64,000 nt of DNA from Proteiniphilum sp. UBA5384 (GCF_002410825.1 NZ_DHOS01000001.1:231048-295047), one strand, 5' to 3'. Positions 1 to 9,245 are shown, counted from the stretch's first letter. Notes: generated by a model not told the origin, from the sequence alone. Program-made: numbers and translations.

Positions 1-742
1 AGATATAATCTATTCGATCTTTCATCGGAGCATCGATTTGATATCCTGTAAATGTTCCTTCCGGACCGTAAGGCGGTTCTTTGGTTACTTTTCTTGAATC
101 AGTAAGAAAGCCATCATGATAAATGATCTGGATGGGTTCATCTTCGGGTGCGGCATTAAAATCTCCTGTACAGAAGAATGTCCCTTTGCCTACAATAGCT
201 TTCATTTTGGATAGTAGGAGTTTAGACGATTCTCTTCGGGCGATTTTTCCCTGGTGGTCATAGTGGGAATTGAAAAAATAAAATTCTTTACCGCTTACGG
301 TATCTTTAAATTTAGCCCATGAACAAATCCGATTACAACATTCAGCATCCCATCCCTTACCGGGAACATCGGGAGTTTCGGAATACCAGAAATCCCCTTT
401 ATCCAATACCTCAAAGCGTTCCTTATTATAGAAGATCGCCGAATGTTCACCGGCATCTTCACCGTCATCACGACCTTTTCCTACATAAGCATATTTTCCT
501 GTTTCAAGAATACCGTCCAATTGGTGCTTGAATCCTTCCTGTGTTCCAAAAACATCCCATCCATGAAACATCACCAGAGACTTTACCATTTCTTTTCGAT
601 GTTTCCATGCGTTCTCACCATCATTTGGAGTGTCCATTCGCAGATTGAATGTAGCCACTCGCATTTTACATTTTTCTTTTGCATTTATAGGAAGTGTAAC
701 TCCCAGCAAACATACGATTAAAAGAATCCATTTTGTTTTCAT
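1..742 (-). CDS. Secreted endonuclease/exonuclease/phosphatase family protein (3' end cut by window)
   Basis: The reading frame opens with ATG at 742 on the minus strand and runs without a stop to the window edge, so the C-terminus is missing (about 247 residues visible). A signal peptide covers roughly residues 1-22 and ends in a small-residue cleavage site. Family hallmarks: an early RVATFNLR strand, GTQEG (metal-binding Glu), a central FFNSHYDH (catalytic His and nearby Asp), a CTGDFNA motif, and DRIDYI at the visible end. This fold hydrolyses phosphodiester or phosphomonoester bonds; in glycan loci such proteins are usually secreted phosphatase/phosphodiesterase-like hydrolases of unknown substrate. 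It lies 17 bp after the SusD gene on the same strand and is probably the third gene of the susCD operon. Confidence 0.85.
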   Translation of the reverse strand, partial: MKTKWILLIVCLLGVTLPINAKEKCKMRVATFNLRMDTPNDGENAWKHRKEMVKSLVMFHGWDVFGTQEGFKHQLDGILETGKYAYVGKGRDDGEDAGEHSAIFYNKERFEVLDKGDFWYSETPDVPGKGWDAECCNRICSWAKFKDTVSGKEFYFFNSHYDHQGKIARRESSKLLLSKMKAIVGKGTFFCTGDFNAAPEDEPIQIIYHDGFLTDSRKVTKEPPYGPEGTFTGYQIDAPMKDRIDYI

Positions 743-759
743 TTTTCTATTGTTATTAA

Positions 760-2598
760 TTAATTTCCGTCATTTGATGCGCCCTCTTCCCATCCTTTAT
801 TTTGCACAATGTTGGTGTTCTTCACCATAACCAAAGATGGAATTGGGTAAAGATACTGTTTTTCTCCGAATACGCGTTTATGGTCATTTGGGGTGTCCCA
901 TGTCAGATAATATCCGGCAGAAGGATTTCCGGGTTCAACCTCTTTTACCCTTTGTAATACATTGGTTCCCTGAATTTGAATGGTTGCACAGGTTTTCCCT
1001 ACTGTATCCCAATCCAATTTTTCTTTTGCAGCCGCCAGGTTGGCATCGGTGTCATAAAACAACACGTCGTAGGTTCCATCCCGATCCAGGTCAATTGCTT
1101 CATTCAGTTTCGGGAAATACATGCCATCCCAGCTTTTTAACAGTAAGTAACCACATTTCCAACGACGAATATCGTCAAAACGAAATCCTTCAAGACAGAG
1201 TTCAATAGCACGTTCCCTCCTTATTTCGAGTAGTACCGGATCTGAAATGGAGGGGAAATAAGTTTCCTGAAAATAGGAATCCACGACAGTTGGTTTTGTT
1301 GTGAGTCCACCTGTAATTCCGGCTCTGGCACGCAATGCACCCACCGTTAACACCCAATCGGCATCGGTCAGGGTTCCCAATTCGGTCTTTGCTTCGGCAT
1401 AATTCAGCAGAACCTCGGCATAACGAAAAAGAGGGATTGCATTGGTGTTCAAAGCAGCATTATCGTACTTAGGATCATCGAGACATAATTTCAATGGCTG
1501 ATACCCGGTTCTGACGTATCCCATAAAATTGGGTGCAGTAGCTATGCCATTGCGTGTATATCCAGGTGTGCGGATGGTTTGGGCAAGACGGGCGTCACGA
1601 TTTTGACATTCTTCATAAAATACCTCTGTTTCCCAACCGTTTCGTGAAGTATAGGGTGTGCCGTCCGTTTGAAGATAGGTGTTGATGAATGTACGTGTCA
1701 TGCTGAACCGGTTGCCATAGGTGGGAGAAGTCCATTTCCAATTTGCGTGGTGTAAAACGCCCAAATCCGCACTAGAATTCACCGCCAATAGTACTTCGTC
1801 GGTCACAGGATCGTCGCTTGTAAACAGGGCCCTGTACGATTTGCTTGTTCCGGCCGCAGTATAGAGTGTTTTTCCGGAATTATCTATCACGTATTCAGCC
1901 TTATCCACTGCTCTCTCCAACCATTCGTCGGCTGATGTGGACAGGTTTAAATGATGATATTTTCTAAATGTTCCTTCAAACAGGCAGACACGCGAGGCAA
2001 AAGCATAAGCAACCCATTTTGTTACCATACTTCCTGAGGCATCTGTTAGCATAGTGATATTGTTACAAGCAAATTCAAGATCTTCAAAAACCTTTTCCAT
2101 TACCACCTCCCGGGAATCACGGGGAGCATACAATTTTTCATCGTCCACATCAAGTGTTTTGTCAATCCACGGAACATCACCAAATCGTTTCACCATATCA
2201 TAATAGAAATATGCCCTGAAAAAACGGGCAATTCCAATGTAATGATTACGTACCGATTCTTCCACCCGTTCGTCGGTACAATTCTCTATGAAATAATTGA
2301 TATTTCGAAGATTGCTCCACGACCATCCACCGGCATTTGTTTCACTATATGCATTTTTTACCTGGAAATCAGGAAGATTATTGATTGCGCCGAAATCAAC
2401 CAGATTAATTTCCATTTGACTGGCATCGCTTCCCGATGGGAATAACTTTTCATAAAACGAATATACATAGGTTTTCAACCCTGCTTCGGAACTCATAATC
2501 GCACCTTTGGTAACCGAAGCTTTAGGTTCTTCATACAAATCACAAGAAGTAAGGTATAGGGCTGAAAGAAAAATAAACAAATAATGTATTTTTTTCAT
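760..2598 (-). CDS. RagB/SusD family nutrient-uptake outer-membrane lipoprotein
   Basis: 612 residues, the usual SusD size. The N-terminus is a lipoprotein signal with lipobox LTSC (lipidated Cys19), followed by an acidic DLYEEPK stretch typical of surface-exposed lipoproteins. The C-terminal half has SusD landmarks such as LFRYAEVLLNYAEAKTELG, RERAIELCLEGFRFDDIRRW and a YPIPS near the end. SusD proteins cap the SusC barrel on the cell surface and bind the glycan. The SusC partner lies 12 bp upstream on the same strand. The substrate cannot be read from the sequence; the family assignment is firm. Confidence 0.95.
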   Translation of the reverse strand: MKKIHYLFIFLSALYLTSCDLYEEPKASVTKGAIMSSEAGLKTYVYSFYEKLFPSGSDASQMEINLVDFGAINNLPDFQVKNAYSETNAGGWSWSNLRNINYFIENCTDERVEESVRNHYIGIARFFRAYFYYDMVKRFGDVPWIDKTLDVDDEKLYAPRDSREVVMEKVFEDLEFACNNITMLTDASGSMVTKWVAYAFASRVCLFEGTFRKYHHLNLSTSADEWLERAVDKAEYVIDNSGKTLYTAAGTSKSYRALFTSDDPVTDEVLLAVNSSADLGVLHHANWKWTSPTYGNRFSMTRTFINTYLQTDGTPYTSRNGWETEVFYEECQNRDARLAQTIRTPGYTRNGIATAPNFMGYVRTGYQPLKLCLDDPKYDNAALNTNAIPLFRYAEVLLNYAEAKTELGTLTDADWVLTVGALRARAGITGGLTTKPTVVDSYFQETYFPSISDPVLLEIRRERAIELCLEGFRFDDIRRWKCGYLLLKSWDGMYFPKLNEAIDLDRDGTYDVLFYDTDANLAAAKEKLDWDTVGKTCATIQIQGTNVLQRVKEVEPGNPSAGYYLTWDTPNDHKRVFGEKQYLYPIPSLVMVKNTNIVQNKGWEEGASNDGN

Positions 2599-2610
2599 TA
2601 CATCTATATT

Positions 2611-5600
2611 TTAGAATGTTATTGATAATCCGAGTGTCAAATTTTTCATCAGTGGATAGGTGTAATTGTCTCCACTGGTTCCACTGGTCAAGTCGGGATC
2701 GGAGCCCGAAAACGTGTTTGCTACGTCCCAATCTTTGGTTCGCTTATATAACGGTGACCAACTCCATAGATTTTCTCCGCTTACATATACACGTACGTTT
2801 TGCATGCCGGCCCTTTTTATCAGGTGTTGAGGAATTGTATATCCTACCTGTATGTTTTTCAGCCGGATATAGGCAATATTCTGCAAATATCTGTCAGAAA
2901 TTGTTTCGCGCAATGAAGGGGTATATCCGGCATAGCGTGGAAGATAAGCATTGGGATTATCTTCTGTCCAGTAATTTCCCAAGTGCCATTTAGGGAGTGG
3001 GTTGTACGGGCGATTGTATTGTCCCCAGAAACCCGATTCGTTGCTTGGGAACCAATTTTGTTTTCCAACACCCTGAAAGAATGCCGAGAAAAAGAAATTA
3101 TTCCAGTCCCCGCTTAAGGTGAAGCTATAGATATAGCGTGGTTCTTCATTACCGAGAATGACCTGATCGCCGGGGTTGTCGACCGTCTTGTCGCCGTAAT
3201 CTATTTTTCCGTTGCCGTTCACATCCACAAACCTGATATCGCCGGGATAAGTGGTTCCATTAGCCGAAGTCTTGATAATAGTATTCACGTAACCTTTTAT
3301 CTCTTCTTCCGATTGGAAAAATCCATCGGTGCGGTATCCCCAAATTTCACCTACCGTTTGTCCTTCATAATAATCGTCCAGACTCCTGGTCGCATTGTTG
3401 TATTTGTCTATTTTTGATTTGTAATCTGCTAAAGTACCCCGTATTTCATAGTTGAAGGGTTTCTCGGCTAATGTAAACTTGTTGTTGTAGCTAAGGGACA
3501 ATTCCCACCCCCTTGTAGTCATATCGGCATAATTTCCTTTGGGCGAATCTGCACCAAAAACATCGGGCAGGGTGACTCCTTTTGTATACATATCCTTGGT
3601 CTTGCGCACATAATAATCGCCGGTCAGCCTCAACTTCCCGCCAAGGAATCCCATGTCAACCCCTATATCCGTAGTGGTTGCCGTTTCCCAGGTAAGGGAC
3701 CGCGGAATAACATCGGGAGCACTTGTGTATTTATTCTTGGCACCATTTACAATATAACCTGCAGTTTCAATAGACAAGAGCTCCATATAGTTGTAAGACG
3801 ATACATTTCCATTGCCCAACGAGCCATAAGAACCACGCAGTTTTATATCCGAAATGAAATTTTCGTTTACATGCCAGAAAGACTCTTCCGAAATTCGCCA
3901 TCCGAGTGACAATGAGGGGAAAAATGCCCATTCTTCATTCTCCGGAAATTTGGAAGAACCATCATAACGACCGTTCAATTCGGCTAAGTACCGATCTTTG
4001 AAAGCATAATTCAAACGAAAAAATGCACCTGCTATCTTCCACTTTTCCCAACCGGCCGATGTGGTGATAGCATCACCAAGGGCAAGGTTTATACTTTCGG
4101 AATCGGGAAACAACAACCCATTTCGTTGCACGTAAGTGCTTTCATATTTCGACGTTTCGTAATTATACCCAATCATCCCTTTAAAATAATGTGCATCGTT
4201 GAAAGTGTCTTCGTATTCGGCGTAAAGGTTGGTAGCCGTATATAGCGTATTGCGAATGCTCTTTTTGTAATCGTTATATTTCTCGCTCAGAAGAACTGTA
4301 ACTCCCTCTTTCACACTATAGGGTACGGGCACGCGGCGTTGCGCTTCGTTGTTGTCGTAATTTCGAAATGTGAAATCTCCATTTACACGCAGCTTGTTAT
4401 TCAGGAACATAGCTGAAAAACCGGTGGTGTTTTTCAACACTTTTTTGTGTGTATCAATCCCGTTTTTTCCATAAATGAAATCTCCAACCGTGTATGCTGC
4501 AGACATGGTCAATGAACCGTCGGGATTGAAGATAGGCGATGTTGGATGCCCTTCATCTGCAATATTTCTCCAAATTGAACCTCCTTCCCCCACATTTAGA
4601 GGATTGTGATAAGTCATGTTTGAAAACTCCATATTGTTTGTTATACGTAGCCAGTTCGTCAATTGGAGAGACCCTTTGGCCCGGATATTCAACATATCAT
4701 AATCATCTGAATTGTATCGGAACAATCCATCATATCCATAGTATCGCCCGGAGATATAAAAATCGGCTTTTTCCGATCCACCCGAAATGGTCATATTGTG
4801 ATCCTGTGCAAAGGTTCGATTCTTATACAACATGTCATAATAATCTACATTACCATAATAAGTATATGTTCCGTCCGGCTCAACTACAATATCGTCAGTT
4901 ATTCCTTGCTCTCGGCGCTTTCTGAAATTATCTAACCATGCATCGGAATACAGCTGACTTTTATTGATTTTGTTGGGTAACGAAGAATAGTTGTTCCACC
5001 CATAGTAGGCTTCACGAAAATGCTCTGCGTACAGCAAACCGTCGGAGACGAAATCGGGTACGGCTGTTGGTTTCTGTGACGAAACATTTCCTGTATAGTT
5101 AATGCTAACCTTCCCTTTCTCCGGATCTTTTGTTGTAATCAGTACCACTCCAAACGATCCTCTGGCTCCATAAATAGCCGCGGAAGCAGCATCTTTTAAT
5201 ACCGATACACTTGCAATATCATTCGGGTTTAATAAAGCAGGATCTCCTTCCACACCATCGATAAGTACCAGCGCGCTACCTCCCTGACCGATAGATGTTT
5301 TACCGCGAATATTGTACCCTGCGCTTCGGGTGGGCTTTCCATCATCAAGTGATATATTCAGGTTGGGAATGGTTCCCTGCAATGCCTGAGTAACATTGGC
5401 AACAGAGCGATTTTCAAAAACTTCACTTGTAACCTGATCAACAGCTCCCGTTAAATTCACTTTCTTTTGCGTGCCATATCCCACAACCACAAGTTCTTCC
5501 AGACTTTTTGAGTCTTCCTGTAAAATGAAATCCACTACGTTTTTTCCGGTAGTGGCAAGCTCCTGTGTCAAATAACCGATATAAGAAACCTGTAGCATGG

Positions 5601-6072
5601 CGTCTTTGGAAACGGGTAGCGAGAACCGGCCTTCAATATCCGTCACAGTGCCATTAGTAGTCCCTTTTTCTACAACATTGGCACCAATAACAGGGTCGCC
5701 GTGTTCATCCAGTACTTTTCCATTTACCGTCCGCCGCTCCGGTTGGTTGGTATTTGCTGACGCTTCTAAGCTTTTTCTTGTCAGGATTATCTGCTTTCCC
5801 TGCATTTCGTAGTTAATTCCTTTACTGTTCAATAAAGAAGACAATATCGTCTCAATGGGCTGATTCTGTTCGTTCACCGAGATCCGCACGTTGTCGTTTA
5901 TTTCGGTATTGTCATACATAAATGTATAAGAATAGTTTTTCTCAATATATGAGAAGAAATCTTTCAAAATTACATTATTCATTTCAATATTAATGCGTTG
6001 TAGATTGTCTGTTTGCGCATTTGTCAGGAAGGAGAATAACAAAAAGGATAATAATAAGATTTTTTTATACAT
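2611..6072 (-). CDS. SusC/RagA family TonB-dependent receptor with STN signalling domain
   Basis: 1153 residues. Signal peptide about 1-19, then a secretin/TonB short N-terminal (STN) domain at about 22-100 (NNVILKDFFSYIEKNY...), a carboxypeptidase-regulatory-like beta domain at about 115-200 (VNGKVLDEHGDPVIGANV), a SusC signature LEELVVVGYGTQKK, a plug domain (LNPNDIASVSVLKDAASAA, IYGARGSFGVVLITTK) and a long TonB-dependent barrel ending in an aromatic strand (LGLSITF). It imports glycan fragments through the outer membrane with the neighbouring SusD. The STN domain is the part that in FecA-like systems contacts a FecR-type anti-sigma factor. Such a gene lies directly upstream, so this receptor probably also senses its substrate and induces its own operon. 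Confidence 0.95.
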   Translation of the reverse strand: MYKKILLLSFLLFSFLTNAQTDNLQRINIEMNNVILKDFFSYIEKNYSYTFMYDNTEINDNVRISVNEQNQPIETILSSLLNSKGINYEMQGKQIILTRKSLEASANTNQPERRTVNGKVLDEHGDPVIGANVVEKGTTNGTVTDIEGRFSLPVSKDAMLQVSYIGYLTQELATTGKNVVDFILQEDSKSLEELVVVGYGTQKKVNLTGAVDQVTSEVFENRSVANVTQALQGTIPNLNISLDDGKPTRSAGYNIRGKTSIGQGGSALVLIDGVEGDPALLNPNDIASVSVLKDAASAAIYGARGSFGVVLITTKDPEKGKVSINYTGNVSSQKPTAVPDFVSDGLLYAEHFREAYYGWNNYSSLPNKINKSQLYSDAWLDNFRKRREQGITDDIVVEPDGTYTYYGNVDYYDMLYKNRTFAQDHNMTISGGSEKADFYISGRYYGYDGLFRYNSDDYDMLNIRAKGSLQLTNWLRITNNMEFSNMTYHNPLNVGEGGSIWRNIADEGHPTSPIFNPDGSLTMSAAYTVGDFIYGKNGIDTHKKVLKNTTGFSAMFLNNKLRVNGDFTFRNYDNNEAQRRVPVPYSVKEGVTVLLSEKYNDYKKSIRNTLYTATNLYAEYEDTFNDAHYFKGMIGYNYETSKYESTYVQRNGLLFPDSESINLALGDAITTSAGWEKWKIAGAFFRLNYAFKDRYLAELNGRYDGSSKFPENEEWAFFPSLSLGWRISEESFWHVNENFISDIKLRGSYGSLGNGNVSSYNYMELLSIETAGYIVNGAKNKYTSAPDVIPRSLTWETATTTDIGVDMGFLGGKLRLTGDYYVRKTKDMYTKGVTLPDVFGADSPKGNYADMTTRGWELSLSYNNKFTLAEKPFNYEIRGTLADYKSKIDKYNNATRSLDDYYEGQTVGEIWGYRTDGFFQSEEEIKGYVNTIIKTSANGTTYPGDIRFVDVNGNGKIDYGDKTVDNPGDQVILGNEEPRYIYSFTLSGDWNNFFFSAFFQGVGKQNWFPSNESGFWGQYNRPYNPLPKWHLGNYWTEDNPNAYLPRYAGYTPSLRETISDRYLQNIAYIRLKNIQVGYTIPQHLIKRAGMQNVRVYVSGENLWSWSPLYKRTKDWDVANTFSGSDPDLTSGTSGDNYTYPLMKNLTLGLSITF

Positions 6073-6196
6073 GATAAATTAAGATTTAGTTAGATAAATT
6101 CTTTACCTGAATTTGTAACTCCAAATAATAAAAATCATAATCCATTCATCGATGGATAATGATCGATAAAACTAAGTGAGATATGAGTAAGTTGTT

Positions 6197-7174
6197 TCAT
6201 TTCAATTGGATATACACCTCCTTTCCTTCTATCTTATATGTTATTGGTGTCATTCTATTCATCAGATCCAGAAATTCTCTCATTGATTCTGTTTTTACCA
6301 CAAAGGTGTAGTGTGGGCGTGAGGTTACATTTTCAAGGGTAATGTTCACTCCATACCAACGTTCCAGTTTTTTTACGACTTCATAGATATCATTATTGTA
6401 AACCTTCAAAATGTTTTTTGTCCATAATTTGGTTGTTTCTACATCGTCGGCAACAACGCGGTATTTCAAGTCTGATTTGGTGATTTCAGCCATCTGGTTG
6501 GGACGAAGATCTGTCAGTACCACTCCATTTGATTGATTTATAAGTGATACGTGCCCTTTTTCGAGTGATACAGATATAACCTTGTCGGATTCATATGCAG
6601 AAACATTGAAGCTGGTACCATGTACCTGTACACTAATCTCTCCCGACTGGACGATAAAAAGTTTGTGGGGGTTTTTCTTCACATCGAAAAAGGCTTCACC
6701 TTGTAGACTGATCAAACGTTGGTGTGGATGTGCATAATAGGTGAGTGTGGAACCGGAGTTCAGCCATACCCGGGATGAATCGGGAAGCGTAAGCTGTGTT
6801 TTTTCACCTAAAGGGGCAAACGCAGTAAATTGTATGGATTGGTGTTCTGTTCGGTTTATTAAGAAAGAAAGACTTATACCTAATATTAATGCGATACTGG
6901 CGGCAATACCGGTAATTTTTAGTACTGTATGTTTTGTATACAAGGTGGCCGCTGTCGGAAAATCAATCTTCTTTTGGATCTTTGCCCAAACTTGCTCTTT
7001 ATCCGGTAATTTGTTTGTAGGTGACGCTTTCAAGAATTTCCACTCTTTTTCCAAAGAATAAAAAATGGCGCGATGACGGGGATTGTCTTCAAGCCACGCT
7101 TCCAATTTCATTTTTTCCGACGTTGAGATCTCTCCCTTTAAAAACGCTGCAATTTGTTCGTAAGGTATTTCCAT
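6197..7174 (-). CDS. FecR family anti-sigma factor
   Basis: 325 residues. The N-terminal cytoplasmic part (about 1-80) has the anti-sigma layout (IAAFLKGEISTSEKMKLEAWL); one membrane helix lies at about 86-106 (ITGIAASIALILGISLSFLI). The periplasmic FecR domain follows (LPDSSRVWLNSGSTLTY, LQGEAFFDVKKNPHKLF) with a C-terminal domain. It holds the adjacent ECF sigma factor inactive until the STN domain of the downstream SusC reports substrate. It starts 69 bp after the sigma gene on the same strand, the standard sigma/anti-sigma/SusC/SusD order. Confidence 0.93.
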   Translation of the reverse strand: MEIPYEQIAAFLKGEISTSEKMKLEAWLEDNPRHRAIFYSLEKEWKFLKASPTNKLPDKEQVWAKIQKKIDFPTAATLYTKHTVLKITGIAASIALILGISLSFLINRTEHQSIQFTAFAPLGEKTQLTLPDSSRVWLNSGSTLTYYAHPHQRLISLQGEAFFDVKKNPHKLFIVQSGEISVQVHGTSFNVSAYESDKVISVSLEKGHVSLINQSNGVVLTDLRPNQMAEITKSDLKYRVVADDVETTKLWTKNILKVYNNDIYEVVKKLERWYGVNITLENVTSRPHYTFVVKTESMREFLDLMNRMTPITYKIEGKEVYIQLK

Positions 7175-7243
7175 TTATTTTAGTCATGTTTATAAATAGA
7201 CCCGCCGAAAAGAAAATACCCTGAAAGGAAATTGATAAATTAT

Positions 7244-7783
7244 TTACACCGATAGCCATAGGAGAAATATGCCCGTCTGTATTATTGAACCATAATTCCG
7301 GGACACAAAATCGCGGATTCGTTTCAATGCAATGGACATCTGTGTTTCTACCGTTTTCTCTGAAATTTGATAATAGGCGGCTATTTGTTTATAAGTGAGT
7401 TTGTGTTTTTTATTCAGGATAAAAATTTCTCTGCACCGCTCAGGAAGCAGATTAACCGCTTTCTTCAATATTACGGAAAATTCTTCCAGATCGTAACAAT
7501 CGGGACTCCTTTCTGCTATTTTTTTGTCTTTTATCCATTGGGTTAGTAAAACCATCCTGTTTTGTCTATTCCGCAGATAATTTAGTATCCTGTTACGTGC
7601 CGCGTTGTAAAGGTATGTTTTCATGTATTGAATTTCCAAATACTCTTTATTTTCCCATAAACTGACAAAAACATCTTGCACTACATCCTCAATAGCGGCG
7701 GTATCACCGGTATAATAAGCCAGAAATTCGCATATTGACTCGAAATACAAGTCATATATGATACGGAAAGAAGCGGCATCCAT
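7244..7783 (-). CDS. ECF-type RNA polymerase sigma-70 factor
   Basis: 179 residues. Region 2 is at about 10-75 (YDLYFESICEFLAYYTGD, IEDVVQDVFVSLWENK, TYLYNAARNRILNYLR) and region 4 at about 110-165 (LPERCREIFILNKKHKLTYK, IAAYYQISEKTVETQMSIAL), with no region 3, as in ECF sigma factors. The last residues are hydrophobic, common in Bacteroidales members. It should direct RNA polymerase to the susC promoter when released by the FecR-type protein downstream. Position and order make it the regulator of this locus. Confidence 0.93.
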   Translation of the reverse strand: MDAASFRIIYDLYFESICEFLAYYTGDTAAIEDVVQDVFVSLWENKEYLEIQYMKTYLYNAARNRILNYLRNRQNRMVLLTQWIKDKKIAERSPDCYDLEEFSVILKKAVNLLPERCREIFILNKKHKLTYKQIAAYYQISEKTVETQMSIALKRIRDFVSRNYGSIIQTGIFLLWLSV

Positions 7784-7814
7784 TTTGGGTATTGGGTATC
7801 TAAAAGATCAAGTG

Positions 7815-8030
7815 TCAAAGTCGCGAAACCGCATAAGTAAAAGTTGCAGCACCTTTAAGTACAAAAAAATTGTTGCACATTCGTGTGAAAATGCAGTTTT
7901 CTTTTGTTCCTCCCGGCATACATTCCTGTTTTACCGAAAGCCTGGATGTTTCAGTTAATTCCCAATAATCACAATTGTCTCCCCCAAAATAATGCTCTGC
8001 GGTCTGTTTGTCAATTAATTTTTCTTTCAT
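7815..8030 (-). pseudogene. Degraded cupin-domain protein (frameshifted, C-terminus lost)
   Basis: The open frame of 71 codons starts like small Bacteroidetes cupins (EHYFGGDNCDYWEL, LSVKQECMPGGTKEN). In the main frame the metal-binding strand is missing, but the frame offset by one reads HFHTNVQQFF, the expected HxH...QQFF cupin strand; the main frame then resumes with VLKGAATF. Two compensating one-base indels explain this: one near 7891-7895 and one in the seven-A run at 7863-7869. The protein then stops at once, so the second half of the barrel and the remaining metal ligands are absent. I therefore call it a pseudogene. A sequencing error in the homopolymer could explain only one of the shifts. 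Confidence 0.65.
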
Positions 8031-8060
8031 CAGGGCTTAGTGTGTAAAAAATAGTACATA

Positions 8061-8351
8061 TCATTTATCTCCATAATGGCCGGCAGCGCTTATCATCACA
8101 ACAGTAATAATATCTTCGTGAATTTCATAGATTAGCCGGTGTTCCTGTGTGATCCGTCTCGACCATTGTCCCTTTCGATCCCCTCTTAAAGCTTCAGGTT
8201 TACCCGTGCCTGTTGTTGGATGATGTTGTATTTCGTCTATAAGGGAGTTGATTTTTGAAAGGATTGATTTCTGTCCCGTTTTTTTATGTGCTTCGACATC
8301 TTATATGAATTGTTCGGTATATTCCAAGATGTATTCTATGCTTTCTTTCAT
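8061..8351 (-). pseudogene. YoeB/Txe-type endoribonuclease toxin with premature stop
   Basis: Reading from ATG at 8351 gives a 96-codon frame with the full YoeB/Txe landmark set: DVEAHKKTGQKS, a GKPEAL segment, WSRRITQEHRLIYEI, and the C-terminal AAGHYGDK. Codon 17 (8301-8303) is TAA where an AAA lysine codon would fit. Only 16 residues can be made, and no ATG, GTG or TTG restart lies just after the stop. All residues equivalent to the YoeB catalytic Glu, Arg and His lie downstream of the stop. The start overlaps the antitoxin stop in an ATGA arrangement, the normal layout of these modules. YoeB toxins cleave mRNA at the ribosome; this copy should be inactive. Confidence 0.88.
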
Positions 8352-8674
8352 AAACTAAACAGTTTCTTTCTTTCTTCATCAGAAAGCCGTTTTGTTCGAC
8401 CTGCACGGGCTTTATCAATGTGATCGATGTTTCTCCTGTCCGCAAAGAATAAATCCCCTGACGGGCTTATATCAAACGGATTCACCCTGTACTCTTCGGG
8501 GATGTTCATAAACTCGTTAATCCAGTCCTCATTGACAAATTTATCATCCGGGCTATCAGTTACGATAAGATTGACGTATTTCTTACCCCGTTTAACTACA
8601 ACCCTTTCCTTCTCTGCCAGTTCAAAGTATGTCTTTGTCTCCCTGACGATTTCTCTTGTTGTGATTACTTTCAT
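8348..8674 (-). CDS. Phd/YefM-like antitoxin of a broken YoeB-type module
   Basis: 108 residues from the ATG at 8674 (MKVITTREIVRETKTYFELA). A longer frame upstream exists, but this start fits the family and is followed directly by the DNA-binding fold. The N-terminal part matches YefM/Phd antitoxins (TREIVRETKTYFELAEKERV, VVKRGKKYVNLIV); the C-terminal acidic part would wrap the toxin. The stop overlaps the toxin ATG. A TAnnTTTG box lies 21 bp upstream. The antitoxin is intact while the toxin is not, so it is probably an orphan repressor of its own promoter. Confidence 0.8.
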   Translation of the reverse strand: MKVITTREIVRETKTYFELAEKERVVVKRGKKYVNLIVTDSPDDKFVNEDWINEFMNIPEEYRVNPFDISPSGDLFFADRRNIDHIDKARAGRTKRLSDEERKKLFSL

Positions 8675-9163
8675 ATCAATTATTTTTTGTACATACAAAT
8701 ATACATACATTTGTTGATCTACACAACTGAAACCTAATTTATTTTGATGCCTCGACAGTGAAGGATCTTCCTCCGGCATTCCGATATCCAAACAGCGGAA
8801 GACACCAAATAACCCATCGAGCTGCCAGGGCCTTTGCGAAAAACGGTGTCAAAATTAACGATCCTGACAAGGATCCGGAGAGTGATTTGGTGTCATTCAA
8901 ACAGTGGGTGACCCAATTAGACATAAAAAGAAAGTATCAACAGATAATATATTATGTTTATATTCCATAACATTACTGTCCTATTAAAATCTCGTAGAGT
9001 TCTTTGAAATATTTGAAATTTAGTTAGTTGTAGTCATTTTTGGATTAAACGGATTTCAATTCTCGTCTTTGTAGTTCTTAGAAAGAACAACAATGCATAA
9101 GGATAAATTCGTTTTTTTTCAATTAGTCAGTTTCCTCGACAGGTGATTTACAGCGGTTTTTAG
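8675..9163. other. Intergenic stretch without a convincing gene
   Basis: It holds the antitoxin promoter at its left edge and an unrecognised 70-codon plus-strand frame (8758-8970, GTG start) with an oddly protein-like middle (ITHRAARAFAKNGVKIND) but no family I recognise. The rest is AT-rich with no clear gene. It may be debris from the same decaying patch as the cupin and toxin pseudogenes. Confidence 0.4.
8696..8703 (-). promoter_or_regulatory. Putative -7 box of the antitoxin/toxin operon
   Basis: Read on the minus strand the bases are TATATTTG, matching the Bacteroidetes -7 consensus TAnnTTTG, 21 bp before the antitoxin ATG. No exact TTTG -33 box is present at the right distance; only a GTTG. 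YefM-type modules are normally autorepressed at this position. Confidence 0.4.
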
Positions 9164-9235
9164 TACGCCCGGCGGGAATCGAACCCACATCGTCGGAACC
9201 GGAATCCGATATTCTATCCATTGAACTACGGGCGC
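9164..9235 (-). tRNA. tRNA-Arg(CCG)
   Basis: A full cloverleaf can be folded on the minus strand: acceptor GCGCCCG pairing with CGGGCGT, a D arm, an anticodon arm TCGGA/TCCGA with loop TTCCGGT (anticodon CCG, reading CGG), and a T arm GTGGG-TTCGATT-CCCGC. The CCA end is not encoded. It reads codon CGG. Its 3' end faces the decaying patch at 7.8-9.0 kb; tRNA genes are frequent integration sites, but I see no duplicated tRNA end. Confidence 0.95.
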
Positions 9236-9245
9236 AGGATCAACC

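Noticed and set aside
319..830. Plus-strand frames at the left edge
   Set aside because: They lie opposite the secreted endonuclease/exonuclease/phosphatase-family gene, whose motifs are clear on the minus strand.
8758..8970. 70-codon plus-strand frame as a gene
   Set aside because: GTG start without promoter, no family; could be a fragment but support is too weak to call a gene.
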